DNA from: Shinella sp. UYSO24
GTDB taxonomy: Bacteria > Pseudomonadota > Alphaproteobacteria > Rhizobiales > Rhizobiaceae
NCBI GenBank assembly: GCA_902167985.1
Contig: CABHNZ010000004.1
Span: forward strand, 62,001-126,000
DNA length: 64,000 nucleotides
Direction of reading: 5' to 3'
Shown here one piece after another: positions 36,633 through 45,878 of the stretch (positions within the stretch are counted from its first letter, which is position 1; each line of letters begins with the position of its first letter). Under the pieces are notes generated by a model. It worked only from the letters and a program-made list of their open reading frames with translations, was not told where the DNA came from and did not search any database. A program made the translations under genes and the position numbers.

Positions 36633-36869
36633 ATGCCGAAGATACGCAGGAAGGCACCGACCGTCGAGCTTAACGACGAACCGCAGGGCGAACGCAAAAG
36701 CGTCCTCAGGCGGGAGATCGCCGCCGCCCTTCCCGACCCGAACGATCCGGAAGTGCTGGCGAGGCTGAAGGCAGCCCGAGCCGCCATGAACGAGGAGGCG
36801 GAAGAAGAAGCCCTGCGCTGGATGGAAACGGTATCGATGTTCGACAACGAGGACCGTGATCTGGAATGA
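36633..36869 (+). CDS. Antitoxin of MazF/PemK-type pair
   Basis: This 78-residue, mostly charged protein starts MPKIRRKAPTVELNDEPQGERKSVLRREIAAALPDPNDPEVLARLKAARAAMNEE and ends in an acidic tail (FDNEDRDLE). The basic start and acidic end fit a small antitoxin: DNA-binding N-terminus and toxin-wrapping C-terminus. Its stop overlaps the next ATG (ATGA). The function rests mainly on the toxin next to it, because the protein itself has no strong family signature. Confidence 0.75.
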   Translation: MPKIRRKAPTVELNDEPQGERKSVLRREIAAALPDPNDPEVLARLKAARAAMNEEAEEEALRWMETVSMFDNEDRDLE

Positions 36870-37198
36870 GACGCGGCGATGTCGTGACTGTTGCGATCTC
36901 CGGTGATTACGGCAAGCCTCGCCCGGCTATTGTCATTACGGCAAATACTCTGCTCGGAACGGACCATCCTGGGATTGCCGTGTGCCAGTTGACCTCCGAG
37001 CTTCTTGAAGGTGTCAATTACAGGGTCTTGGTCGAACCAAGCGCCGATAACGGCCTGCGCCTCCGTTCCGACATCATGGCCGACAAACCGATGGCCGTGA
37101 CCCGCCGCCGCATCGGTGCCATCATCGGCCACCTTAGCGAGCCTGATATCCTCCGCCTCAACATAGCTCTTGCCTTCGCGCTCGGTTTATCGGACTGA
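36866..37198 (+). CDS. MazF/PemK-family mRNA endonuclease toxin
   Basis: This 110-residue protein has the MazF/PemK fold signature: MRRGDVVTVAISGDYGKPRPAIVITAN, then AVCQLTSELLEG, YRVLVEPSADNGLRLRSDIMADKPMAVTRRRIGAIIGHLSE. MazF-like toxins cut mRNA at specific sequences. It overlaps the antitoxin by four bases, giving translational coupling. The length is normal and the frame intact. Confidence 0.88.
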   Translation: MRRGDVVTVAISGDYGKPRPAIVITANTLLGTDHPGIAVCQLTSELLEGVNYRVLVEPSADNGLRLRSDIMADKPMAVTRRRIGAIIGHLSEPDILRLNIALAFALGLSD

Positions 37199-37222
37199 AC
37201 AGGGCAACGAGCTGGAGCATTC

Positions 37223-38113
37223 ATGGACACACTCACCCGCATGCGCGCCTTTATCGACGTCGTCGAAGCGGAGGGCTTTTCGGCTGCCGCACGGCGCACC
37301 GGTCGCTCCAAGGCGCTTCTGTCGAAATATGTCCGCGAGCTCGAGGATGACCTCGGCGCGCTGCTGCTCAACCGCACCACCCGCCAGTTTCGCTGACCGA
37401 GGCCGGCCACACCTATTACCGCACCGCCGCCGACATCCTGAAGGAGATCGACAACCTTGCCGATCTCGTCCGCGAGAACAATGCCGACCTCAAGGGCCGG
37501 CTGCGCGTCTCCGTGCCGCGCACCTTTATCGATGCCGATATCGGCCAGTGCATGATTGATTTCGCCAAGGCGCATCCGGACGTCTCTCTGGAAATCGTCG
37601 CGGAAGACCGTTTCGTCGATCTGATCGAGGAGAATTTCGATCTCGCGATCCGCATCACCAAACTGGAAGATTCCGGCCTGATTGCCCGAAAACTCGCCGA
37701 TTTCCGTCTCTTTGCAGTGGCAACACCGCATCTCATCGCCCAGTTCGGCCCCTTCGCCCATCCGCAGGATCTGGCCAAGGTGCCCTTCATCATCGATACC
37801 AACACGCGCGGCCACAACACGCTGCGCTTCACCGACAAGGACGGCTCGCCGATCTCGGTGGCGATATCGGGCCCGATCGAGGTCAACAGCCCGCAGGCAC
37901 CCTGCGCGCCGCCCGCTCCGGCCTCGGCATTGCGTCGTGCCTGACTTCATCGCCCAGGCCTCGCTGCAATCCGGCGAGCTCATCAGCCTGTTCGACGACT
38001 ACTTCACCCGCGACCGCGGCATTTACGCGGTCTACCCGCATCGCCGCTATCTGCCGGCCAAGGTCAGAAGCTTTGTCGACTTCCTGTCGAACTGGTTCCG
38101 CAAACAGGCGTGA
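37223..38113 (+). CDS. LysR-family regulator, three frameshifts
   Basis: The helix-turn-helix reads MDTLTRMRAFIDVVEAEGFSAAARRTGRSKALLSKYVRELEDDLGALLLNRTTRQF. Breaks are near 37390 (TTT[T]CGCTG, restoring SLTEAGHTYY), 37898 (CAGGC[x]ACCCTG, restoring TLRAARSGLGIA) and 37934 (GCG[G]TCGTG, restoring VVPDFIAQASLQSGELI). With three bases restored the protein is 297 residues. The substrate domain (GRLRVSVPRTFIDADIG, DLAIRITKLEDSGLIARKL) resembles CrgA-type LysR regulators. It lies 24 bp after the toxin gene, but a shared transcript would be unusual. Confidence 0.87.
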
Positions 38114-38201
38114 GCCGAAATTCCGACCCATTTGACCGGCACTGCACAAGCCAAGATAAAGGCAGGGTCGAATCGCCAGATCCCCAGGAGGACAGACACA
38201 C

Positions 38202-38870
38202 ATGCGCTACGGACTGCCGACAGGATCGCGGAAAACGCTGACAGCGACGGCGGCCCTCATCGCAGCACTTGCCCCTGTCCCGGCGCTTGCGCATCCGCAT
38301 GTCTTTGCCGAAGCAAGGCTGGAAGTCGTGGCCGGCAATGACGGCAATGTCGCCGAGCTGCACAATGTCTGGCGCTTCGACGAGGTCTTCTCCTCAAGCG
38401 TCATCGTCGACTTCGACAAGAACGGCAACATGAAGCTCGACCCACCGGAACTGAAGGCGCTCGGCGAGACCATGCGCAAGTCGCTGGCGGATTACCACTA
38501 CTTCACCACCATCACCGTCAACGGCGCCGTCATCGGTGTCCAGAAGCCGGATGCCATCCGCGTCTCCATGGTCGACAACCAGCTGATCGCCATCTTCGCC
38601 ATCCGCCCGGAAAAGCCGGTGCCGATGAAGGGCCGCCTCACCTTCGGCATCTATGACCCGACCATGTACACCTCGATCGACTTCCCGACCGACGGCGATC
38701 TCGTCGTCAAGGGCGATGGCTTTGCCAAATGCCAGCACAAGGTCGTGCGACCGAACGCCGACGAAGTGATCTCGCAAAACAGCTCGACCCTGACCGACGC
38801 CTTCTTCAACGACCCGACCGGCACCGACATGACGAAACTCTTCGCCACCCGGCTTGAGGTCTCATGCTAG
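38202..38870 (+). CDS. DUF1007-family periplasmic protein
   Basis: This 222-residue protein has a signal peptide (LTATAALIAALAPVPALA) and begins its mature part with HPHVFAEARLEVV, the conserved His-x-His start of DUF1007 proteins. Further conserved parts are HNVWRFDEVFSSSVIVDFDKNG and YDPTMYTSIDF. DUF1007 genes are typically next to a NicO/RcnA-type transporter, as here. A periplasmic metal-binding partner role is therefore likely, with the N-terminal histidines as candidate ligands. The stop overlaps the next gene by seven bases. Confidence 0.9.
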   Translation: MRYGLPTGSRKTLTATAALIAALAPVPALAHPHVFAEARLEVVAGNDGNVAELHNVWRFDEVFSSSVIVDFDKNGNMKLDPPELKALGETMRKSLADYHYFTTITVNGAVIGVQKPDAIRVSMVDNQLIAIFAIRPEKPVPMKGRLTFGIYDPTMYTSIDFPTDGDLVVKGDGFAKCQHKVVRPNADEVISQNSSTLTDAFFNDPTGTDMTKLFATRLEVSC

Positions 38871-40039
38871 GTTCGGCAATGACGACCGGCCAGATGGCAC
38901 CGGCGACACGCATGACGGCAGTCGCCGTCACCGCCGCGGCATTGTTCGCGATGCTGATCCCATTTACAGGCGAAGCCTTGGCCCAGTCGCCGCTCGGCGT
39001 CGGCACGGCAGAGCCGTCCTTCTCGGTCGGCGGCCCCTTCGGCCCGTTTCTCGCCTGGATCAATGTCAACCAGCAGGCCTTTTACCGCGCACTGACCGGC
39101 GCGCTGCGCGCCCTGCGGTCCGACCCTTGGGCGATGAGCGGCCTGATCGGTCTGTCCTTCGCTTACGGCGTCTTCCACGCCGCCGGCCCCGGACACGGCA
39201 AGGCGGTGATTTCCTCCTACATGATCGCCAATGAGGTGGAGCTGAAGCGCGGCATCGCGATCTCCTTCATCTCCTCGCTGCTGCAGGGGCTTGTCGCCGT
39301 CCTCGTGGTCGCCGTCGCATGGTTCCTGCTCCGCGGCACCGGCATCACGCTGACCCAGGCAACGACGAGCATGGAGATCGCAAGCTTTGCGCTGGTCGTC
39401 GCCTTCGGCGCATGGCTGCTCGTCCGAAAAATCCGCGCGATGATCAGGCCCCGCCCGCATGCCACGGCGTTGAGAGCGCCCATGCCCTCCGCTATGCCCG
39501 CCTCCCCGGCCGCACTCTCTCCGACCACCCTCTCCCCGACACTGAACGCGCAGCCTACCCCCCTGCGCGCCGGCGTCATGACCACCAGGCGCAACACCGG
39601 CAGCCTCGGCTTCAAGGCAACCGAAATTGCCGAACATGAAGCGACCGGCGAAGACGGCTACTGCGAGACCTGCGGCGTCACCCACATGCCGGATCCGCAG
39701 CTGCTGGGGGGCAAAGAGTTCAATCTCAAGGAAGCATGGTCGGCCATCGTTGCGGTCGGCTTGCGCCCCTGCTCGGGCGCCATCCTGGTCATGACCTTCT
39801 CGACGCTGAATGGCCTTTACTTCGGCGGCATCCTCTCGGTTCTCGCCATGTCGATCGGCACGGCAATCACCGTCACCATCCTTGCCACCATTGCCGTCGC
39901 CGCCAAGGATCTCGCCATGCGCCTCTCCGGCCCCGGCTCGCGCTTCAGCCGCCGCGTTGGCGACCTCATCGAGATCGGCGGCGCGCTTTTCGTCATGCTG
40001 GTGGGAATGGCCCTGCTCGGCGCCTCGCTTCAGGCCTGA
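38864..40039 (+). CDS. NicO/RcnA-family nickel/cobalt transporter
   Basis: This 391-residue membrane protein has about six transmembrane helices and the NicO signatures: YGVFHAAGPGHGKAVISSYMIANE with the metal-binding His cluster, then VGLRPCSGAILVM. A long Pro/Ser/Thr/Met-rich cytoplasmic loop (about residues 200-290) separates the two halves and includes a CETCGVTHM cysteine-histidine cluster that may bind metal. NicO proteins export or take up Ni(II)/Co(II). The gene overlaps DUF1007 by seven bases, so the two are one functional unit. The frame is intact. Confidence 0.92.
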   Translation: MLGSAMTTGQMAPATRMTAVAVTAAALFAMLIPFTGEALAQSPLGVGTAEPSFSVGGPFGPFLAWINVNQQAFYRALTGALRALRSDPWAMSGLIGLSFAYGVFHAAGPGHGKAVISSYMIANEVELKRGIAISFISSLLQGLVAVLVVAVAWFLLRGTGITLTQATTSMEIASFALVVAFGAWLLVRKIRAMIRPRPHATALRAPMPSAMPASPAALSPTTLSPTLNAQPTPLRAGVMTTRRNTGSLGFKATEIAEHEATGEDGYCETCGVTHMPDPQLLGGKEFNLKEAWSAIVAVGLRPCSGAILVMTFSTLNGLYFGGILSVLAMSIGTAITVTILATIAVAAKDLAMRLSGPGSRFSRRVGDLIEIGGALFVMLVGMALLGASLQA

Positions 40040-40049
40040 GAGACAAGTC

Positions 40050-40250
40050 TCACTTGCGCCGCTGATAGCGGGCCCTGAGCCAGAAGATCCAGAAGAAGCC
40101 GAGGATCAGCACCGCCCCGACGATGAAGGCGAGTGCCGGCGAATAGGCCCCGATCGAAAGCACGATACTCGGCAGGAAATAGAGAATGACGACCGCACCG
40201 ATGAGGATCACCGCGGCCGCCGTCACCTGCGATTTCGTTTCCGGCGTCAT
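40050..40250 (-). CDS. Small two-helix membrane protein
   Basis: This 66-residue protein consists of two hydrophobic helices (TAAAVILIGAVVILYFLPSIVLSIG and PALAFIVGAVLILGFFWIFWL) and a basic tail RARYQRRK, which suggests the C-terminus faces the cytoplasm. It starts inside the stop of the upstream GNAT gene (ATGA), so it is translationally coupled to it. I do not recognise a family. Confidence 0.7.
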   Translation of the reverse strand: MTPETKSQVTAAAVILIGAVVILYFLPSIVLSIGAYSPALAFIVGAVLILGFFWIFWLRARYQRRK

Positions 40251-40953
40251 GCAGACGCGCCGCTTGCCGCACGGGCGGCGATCTCGCCGCGGATGTCCTC
40301 CAGCCGCTGACGCTGCTTGCCATCCGCGTCGAAATTATCCGGCGAAAGCATGCCTCGAAACCGGCCTTCACCAGCGGCCACTCGCTGTCGATCATCGAAA
40401 ACCATGCCGTATCGCGATTGCCGCCGCGCGAGATCACATGCTGGCGGAAAATGCCCTCGAAGGTGAAGCCGTAGCGGATCGCCGTGCGCTTGCTCGGCTC
40501 GTTCTCGTTATGGCATTTCCATTCGTAGCGGCGGTAATCGAGATCCTCGAACACATGCTTTGCCATCAGGTAATGCAGCTCGGTCGACATGGGCGACTGC
40601 TTCATCGCAACACCATGGGCCACGGAACCAACCTCGACGACACCGTTCTTCGGGTCCGGCCGCATATAGCTCGCCATGCCGACGATCTTGCCGGTGGCGT
40701 TCTCACTTGCAACCAGCGTCACGAAACTCGCATTGGCGCGCGAATTCTCGATCCATGCGCCGAATTCCTCCGGCGTCTTGTAGGTGTCGTTGGGGAAATA
40801 GCGGATCAATTCGTTGATCGCATCGGCACCCCCAAGCGCCTCCCAGAGCGGCAGAAGATGCGTCGCCGCATCATAGGGCTCCAGCGTCACGAAACGGCCT
40901 TTGAGGGTGACTGGCGCCGGAGCGGCCACTTTATAGGTCGTAAGATCGCGCAT
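40247..40953 (-). CDS. GNAT N-acetyltransferase (RimJ/RimL type), one frameshift
   Basis: The protein has the RimJ/RimL-type acetyltransferase layout: VTLKGRFVTLEPYDAATHLLPLWEAL, GKIVGMASYMRPDPKNGVVEVGSVAHG, MAKHVFEDLDYRRYEWKCHNENEPSKRTAIRYGFTFEGIFRQHVISRGGNRDTAWFSM. The frame breaks near 40349 (GCATG[G]CTTTCG). Restored, it reads EAWLSPDNFDADGKQRQRLEDIRGEIAARAASGASA and totals 235 residues. ATG 40953 has GGAGG five bases upstream and is preferred over one 24 bp earlier. The stop overlaps the start of the small membrane protein gene. Confidence 0.9.
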
Positions 40954-41076
40954 CCTTGCCTCCGCAGTTGATGTCATGAGGCTTAGGCCAGCCCTTGATC
41001 AAACGCAACGACGATCCGGCCCTGGCTCCAATGGCTGTCGCAACTGGCTCCAGATGGAGCCAGTTGCGACGAGAGA

Positions 41077-41852
41077 TCAGGCGGAAACCTTGGCGGCGCT
41101 CACCGTCGCATCGATATGGTCGAGCAGCGCATCCGGCAGACCGAGACGGCCCGCAAGAAGATCGAGATAGCCCCGTTCGGCGCGCGTATCCGGATCGATC
41201 GTCAGCCGCGTCGCGGTGTAGAGCTCCACCTTCTGCTCCTCGGTTCGGGCGGCCGCCACGAGATCGTCGAGATCGACGGGATTGGCGAGTTCATTCCGGA
41301 TGAAGGCTTCCGCCTCGTCGCCGAGATCGACCGCATGGATCTTCTCCATGATATTGGCCCGCTCGCTCTCGTCGATATGCCCGTCGGCGCGGGCAGCGGC
41401 GATCATCGCGCGCACCAGAACCAGTGCGAAATCGTTGGAAAGCTGTGGCGACTGCAGGCTGAAGGCGGAATCGGGCGGCGGCAGCGCGATAGGCTCGGCG
41501 CTTGCAGGCGCCGGCTGCGGCGCAGATTGCGGCGCCTGTCCCGACTGGTAGTTCTTGTAGGCGAGATAGCCGAGACCGGCGATCGCGGCGATACCGCCGA
41601 CGGTCGCGACATTGCCGGCAAGCTTGCGGCCGGTCTTGGTGCCGAGAATGGCAGCTGCAAGGCCGGCTGTCTTCAGGGGATTGTTCTTGGCAATATCGGT
41701 GATCTGCCCGGCCCAGTCCTTGCGCCGCCACCACTCGGCCGCGACGAGGATTGCCCGCCGAACACGCCTCCCAGCTGGCTTCCCAACGAGCCCGCTTGCC
41801 CCCCGCCTTGCGAACCAAGGAACTGGTCAAGAAGCTTCTTGGCGTCGAACAT
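41077..41852 (-). CDS. DUF533/TerB-like protein, one frameshift
   Basis: The restored 258-residue protein starts MFDAKKLLDQFLGSQGGGQAGSLGSQLGGVFGG, a Gly/Ser-rich start typical of YebE-like DUF533 proteins. The frame breaks near 41707 (CCGGG[G]CAGATC). It continues QITDIAKNNPLKTAGLAAAILGTKTGRKLAGNVATVGGIAAIAGLGYLAYKNYQ, a membrane-associated helix pair, and ends in a TerB-like helical domain (LVRAMIAAARADGHIDESERANIMEKI). The exact break could be up to 50 bp upstream of the position given. The function of this family is unknown. Confidence 0.85.
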
Positions 41853-41959
41853 CGATATCTCCTGTCGGTTGTGTATTGACAGCGAGATAGGAACGAAAAG
41901 CCCGGAAAACAATTTTCCGGGCAATCGATAACGTAAATGTCAGGAGAGGACGAAAATCC

Positions 41960-42610
41960 TCAGGCCTTCAGTGCCGCGGCTTCCGAGGCAAGCTTGGTGA
42001 TCCCGACCCAGTCGCCCGCGGCAACCAGATCCTTCGGCGCAACCCACGAGCCGCCGACGCAGACGACGTTCGGCAGCGACAGGTAATCATTGGCATTCTT
42101 CAGCGAAATACCGCCGGTCGGGCAGAACAGCGTGCCGGCAAGCGGCGAAGACAGCGCCTTGAGGTAGGCAGCACCGCCGGCCTGTTCGGCGGGGAAGAAT
42201 TTCATCACGTCATAACCGGCTTCGCGCAGCGTCATCACTTCGCTGGCGGTCGCTGCACCCGGCAGAAGCGGCACGGCGCTATCCTTTGCGGCAGCAAGCA
42301 CGCCCGGCGTCACGCCCGGAGAAACGATGAAGGTGGAGCCGGCCTTGACCGCCGCATCCCAGTCCTTCGCATTGAGGATCGTGCCTGCGCCGACATTGGC
42401 GCCTTCCACTTCCTCGGCGACGGCCTTCACCGCGTCGAGCGCGGCGGGTGTCCGCATGGTGATCTCGATCGCCTTCAGGCCACCGGCGACGAGCGCCCTT
42501 GCAAGCCCGACGGCCGACTTCGCGTCATCGACGATCAGAACCGGCACCACCGGCTGCAGTTTCAGGATGGAAAGCAGCTTTTCGGTCTTGCCGTTTGCCG
42601 GGCTCGTCAT
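41960..42610 (-). CDS. eda: KDPG/KHG aldolase
   Basis: This 216-residue class-I aldolase cleaves 2-keto-3-deoxy-6-phosphogluconate to pyruvate and glyceraldehyde-3-phosphate, the last step of the Entner-Doudoroff pathway. Motifs: VPVLIVDDAKSAVGLARALVAGG, KAIEITMRTPAALDAV (general-acid Glu), NVGAGTIL, VMKFFPAEQAGG (Schiff-base Lys) and GTLFCPTGGISLKNANDYL. The ATG at 42610 has GAGGAG nine bases upstream. It is divergent from the CYTH-CHAD gene. The frame is intact. Confidence 0.95.
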   Translation of the reverse strand: MTSPANGKTEKLLSILKLQPVVPVLIVDDAKSAVGLARALVAGGLKAIEITMRTPAALDAVKAVAEEVEGANVGAGTILNAKDWDAAVKAGSTFIVSPGVTPGVLAAAKDSAVPLLPGAATASEVMTLREAGYDVMKFFPAEQAGGAAYLKALSSPLAGTLFCPTGGISLKNANDYLSLPNVVCVGGSWVAPKDLVAAGDWVGITKLASEAAALKA

Positions 42611-42768
42611 GGTGCACGTCTCCTCTAAAACGATTGAAATCCTTGTCTGCCGAGATACCGCGCAGCCTTCTCCTTGTCGAGAAAAATAAGGGCGGCGGCC
42701 TGCCACGGGTTCCACCGCCGAACACCATGGCTTACTGTTTGATGACAGCAGGACAGGATGACGAGAGC

Positions 42769-44190
42769 ATGGCGACGGAAATCGAACGCAAGTTTCTGGT
42801 GAAGAGCGATGCCTGGCGCTCGGCGGCAACGTCGTCCTCGCGCTTCCTGCAGGCCTATATCGCCGCCGGCAACGATCGCTCGGTGCGCGTCCGCATCATG
42901 GATCAAAAGAAGGCAAGGCTGACGATCAAGATCGGCAAGCAGCTCATCGCCCGCGCCGAATATGAATATGACATCCCGCTCGACGATGCCGAGGAACTCG
43001 CGCAGAGCGCCATCGGCGTGATACTGGAAAAGACCCGCTTCAATGTGCCCTATGAGGGCCACATCTGGGAAGTGGACGTCTATGCGGGACGCTATGAAGG
43101 CCTCGTTGTCGCCGAGGTGGAACTGGACGACGAAAACATAAGCCCTGCACTGCCCGACTGGATCGGCCGCGAAGTCACCGGCGACCGCCGCTATTCGAAT
43201 GCCGTGATGGCTGAGAACGACCTGAGCGAGGAGCTGCTGCATGGCTTATCGTTTGAGGCCCGCTGGCCCTTCACGCAGGATCTTCGCGCACTCGCGACAC
43301 GTCAGCTGGAAAAGGCAATCGACCTTCTGGAGCACCAGCCGGATGGCCCGCATGCAGCCATTCATGATGCCCGCAAGCGGTTCAAGCGGGTCCGTGCGCT
43401 CTACCGGCTGACGGGAAACGATGCCCGGGCATTTCGCCAGACGGAAAATGCCCGTATCGGCGCGATGGCCGGTTCGCTGGCCACCGTGCGCGACGCGGCA
43501 GCCCTTGTCGAAACCACCACCTATCTCGCAACCCATGCCAGTTCGCTGGAAGAGGTCAAGGCGCTTGCAAACGCGGCCGAAGCGCTCGGCAGGCGCCGCG
43601 ATGATATCGCCGCCCGGGAACACGATCTTTCCGCCAAACTCGCCGCCGCGGTCGAGACCTGCCGGGAAGCGATTGCAGCGCTTGCCACACTCGACCTCGA
43701 TGACCGACCGAAGAAGACGATCAGGCGACTGCGCAAGGTCTGGAAGCGTGAGCGTGCCCGCGCCGATGCAGCCCGTTGGCTCTGCGACCCTGCCCCCGGC
43801 GACGATGCATCACACGGCCATGGCGACCGGGAGGAGGCCTTCCACGCGCTTCGCAAATGCGGACAGACCTACTGGATGCATCTTTCGCTTCTGGCCGCCG
43901 CATGGCCATCGGCGATGAGCGCCAAGCAAGGCCAAGCAAAGGCGCTGGTCGATCTCCTTGGCCATGAGCACGATCTCTCGGTTCTCTCGCAGCTGATCGA
44001 CGAGGATCCGGCCATCCTCGGCAATTGCGATACCGTTGCCCGGGTTCTCGGCGCCATCATCACCCGCAAGCAGGCTCTGCGCATCGAGGCACTGTCACTG
44101 GCCGCGCAGGTCTTCGCCGATCCCCCCGACCGTGAAGCCCACATCATCGGCATACTATGGAAGGCGGCGATCAAGGGACCGGCCCGTTAG
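42769..44190 (+). CDS. CYTH and CHAD domain protein
   Basis: This 473-residue protein starts [11 protein letters not shown], the ExExK motif of CYTH tunnel phosphatases, with a CYTH domain over residues 1-165 ([39 protein letters not shown]). A CHAD domain of antiparallel helices follows (residues 190-470), with the His/Arg-rich phosphate contacts [34 protein letters not shown] and [22 protein letters not shown] proteins bind or hydrolyse inorganic polyphosphate. The frame is intact. Confidence 0.93.
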   Translation: MATEIERKFLVKSDAWRSAATSSSRFLQAYIAAGNDRSVRVRIMDQKKARLTIKIGKQLIARAEYEYDIPLDDAEELAQSAIGVILEKTRFNVPYEGHIWEVDVYAGRYEGLVVAEVELDDENISPALPDWIGREVTGDRRYSNAVMAENDLSEELLHGLSFEARWPFTQDLRALATRQLEKAIDLLEHQPDGPHAAIHDARKRFKRVRALYRLTGNDARAFRQTENARIGAMAGSLATVRDAAALVETTTYLATHASSLEEVKALANAAEALGRRRDDIAAREHDLSAKLAAAVETCREAIAALATLDLDDRPKKTIRRLRKVWKRERARADAARWLCDPAPGDDASHGHGDREEAFHALRKCGQTYWMHLSLLAAAWPSAMSAKQGQAKALVDLLGHEHDLSVLSQLIDEDPAILGNCDTVARVLGAIITRKQALRIEALSLAAQVFADPPDREAHIIGILWKAAIKGPAR

Positions 44191-44314
44191 CGCCGGTCGC
44201 GCCGATCACGACGGGCGCACCGGGCGCAATCCCGACAAGCCGGGCGTTCACGGCTCTGTCGCCATGCAAGAATTGCCGTTGCGCGACAAACCGGCAGGCT
44301 GTATTTCAGCCGCC

Positions 44315-45286
44315 ATGACACACAATCCGCTTTCTCATGCGCCGGCCTCGACCGGTCAGGCAGCAGTTCCGGCTGAAAATGGCTCGTTCCTCGTCGCAGC
44401 GCTCTATCACTTTGCGCGCTTCGAGCGTTTCGAGGCGTTCCGCACGCCCTTGCAGGCCTTTTGCGATGAGAACGGCATCAAGGGCACGCTGCTTCTGGCG
44501 CGTGAGGGCATCAATGGCACGGTAGCCAGCACGGACGCGGCGATCGCGGATCTCTTAAAGCTGCTGCGCGCCCAGCCGGAATTTGCAAACCTCGAGCACA
44601 AGGAAAGCCGCGCGTCAAAAATGCCCTTCGTGCGGATGAAGGTGAAGCTCAAGAAGGAAATCGTCACCATGGGCGTCGAGGATATCGACCCCAACCGGAT
44701 CGTCGGCACCTATGTGGAGCCGAAGGACTGGAATGCGCTGATCTCCGACCCGGAAACCATCGTCATCGACACCCGCAACGACTACGAGACGGCGATCGGC
44801 ATCTTCAAGGGCGCCGTGGACCCGAACACCAAGACGTTCCGCGAGTTTCCCGACTGGGTGAAGAACCATACCGGCCTGCACAACAAGCCGAAGATCGCCA
44901 TGTACTGCACCGGCGGCATCCGCTGCGAGAAGGCGACGGCCTTCATGAAGGAACAGGGTTTCGAGGACGTCTACCACCTGAAGGGCGGCATCCTGAAATA
45001 TCTTGAGGAAGTGCCGGTCGAGGAAAGCCTCTGGGAAGGCGCCTGCTTCGTCTTCGACGAGCGCGTTTCCGTCGAGCACGGGCTGAAGGAAGGCAATCAC
45101 AAGCTCTGCCACGCCTGCCGCAACCCGATCACCGCCGAAGAAATCACCTCGCCGAAATACGAGGAAGGCGTGTCCTGCTCCAATTGCTACGACAGCCGCA
45201 CGGAAGAAGACCGCCTGCGCTATCGCCAGCGGCAGCACCAGATCGCACTCGCCAAGAAGCGCGGCGTCAAACATATCGGCAGCTGA
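44315..45286 (+). CDS. trhO: tRNA uridine(34) hydroxylase (rhodanese-like YceA)
   Basis: This 323-residue protein has the UPF0176/TrhO layout: an N-terminal acylphosphatase-like domain ([45 protein letters not shown]), a rhodanese domain with catalytic Cys in [19 protein letters not shown], and a C-terminal Cys-rich tail ([20 protein letters not shown]). TrhO makes 5-hydroxyuridine at the tRNA wobble position with oxygen. ATG 44315 is chosen because upstream in-frame sequence does not fit the family. The frame is intact. Confidence 0.93.
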   Translation: MTHNPLSHAPASTGQAAVPAENGSFLVAALYHFARFERFEAFRTPLQAFCDENGIKGTLLLAREGINGTVASTDAAIADLLKLLRAQPEFANLEHKESRASKMPFVRMKVKLKKEIVTMGVEDIDPNRIVGTYVEPKDWNALISDPETIVIDTRNDYETAIGIFKGAVDPNTKTFREFPDWVKNHTGLHNKPKIAMYCTGGIRCEKATAFMKEQGFEDVYHLKGGILKYLEEVPVEESLWEGACFVFDERVSVEHGLKEGNHKLCHACRNPITAEEITSPKYEEGVSCSNCYDSRTEEDRLRYRQRQHQIALAKKRGVKHIGS

Positions 45287-45338
45287 CCCGACAGCCCTTC
45301 AGGCGCACCGGCAGGTGTCCGGCATCATCTTGACGGAA

Positions 45339-45372
45339 ATTACATAACAGGTTATTTAACTTGTTATGTAAT
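45339..45372. promoter_or_regulatory. MarR-type operator, 11-bp inverted repeat
   Basis: Perfect arms ATTACATAACA and TGTTATGTAAT flank a 12-bp AT-rich spacer and end 11 bp before the MarR start codon. This is the classical position for autorepression by a MarR dimer. Confidence 0.8.
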
Positions 45373-45383
45373 TGGGAGGTCGC

Positions 45384-45878
45384 ATGCAGGACGATGTCGT
45401 CAAGTCGCTGGGTTATCTCACCCTCGGCAGCCGTTTTCGCCGTCTTGGCGAGCGGCTTCAGGCTGACACCCAGCAGGTGATCGAGGAATACGGTCTCTCC
45501 ATCCAGTCGGCGCAATATCCGTTTCTGGCGGCAATCGACCGCCAAGGCCCGCTGACGATCGGCGAACTGGCGCAGGCCGTCGGCATCAGCCAGCCCGGCG
45601 CCACCCGCACCATTGCACAGCTTCAGGACCTCGGCCATGTCACGCTGACCGCCTCACCGGAAGACCAGCGGCGCAAGCTCGCCTCGCTGACGGAAAAAGG
45701 ACAGGCGCTCGTCGATCACTCCAGGCGCACCGTCTGGCCGCGGATCGAGGAGGCCGTCATCGAATTGTGCGGCCACCTCTCCGGGCCGCTTCTCGAGCAG
45801 ATTGCAGCCATAGAGCAGGGCCTTGCCGAGGCACCGCTTGGCCGCCGACCACTTCATGGCAAGGAACAGACATCATGA
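45384..45878 (+). CDS. MarR-family regulator
   Basis: This 164-residue winged-helix protein reads SIQSAQYPFLAAIDRQGPLTIGELAQAVGISQPGATRTIAQLQDLGHVTLTASPEDQRRKLASLTEKGQ, where the recognition helix and wing are the MarR signature. An 11-bp-arm palindrome overlaps its promoter, so it should repress itself and the coupled acetyltransferase gene (ATGA overlap). GGGAGG precedes the ATG. The frame is intact. Confidence 0.93.
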   Translation: MQDDVVKSLGYLTLGSRFRRLGERLQADTQQVIEEYGLSIQSAQYPFLAAIDRQGPLTIGELAQAVGISQPGATRTIAQLQDLGHVTLTASPEDQRRKLASLTEKGQALVDHSRRTVWPRIEEAVIELCGHLSGPLLEQIAAIEQGLAEAPLGRRPLHGKEQTS

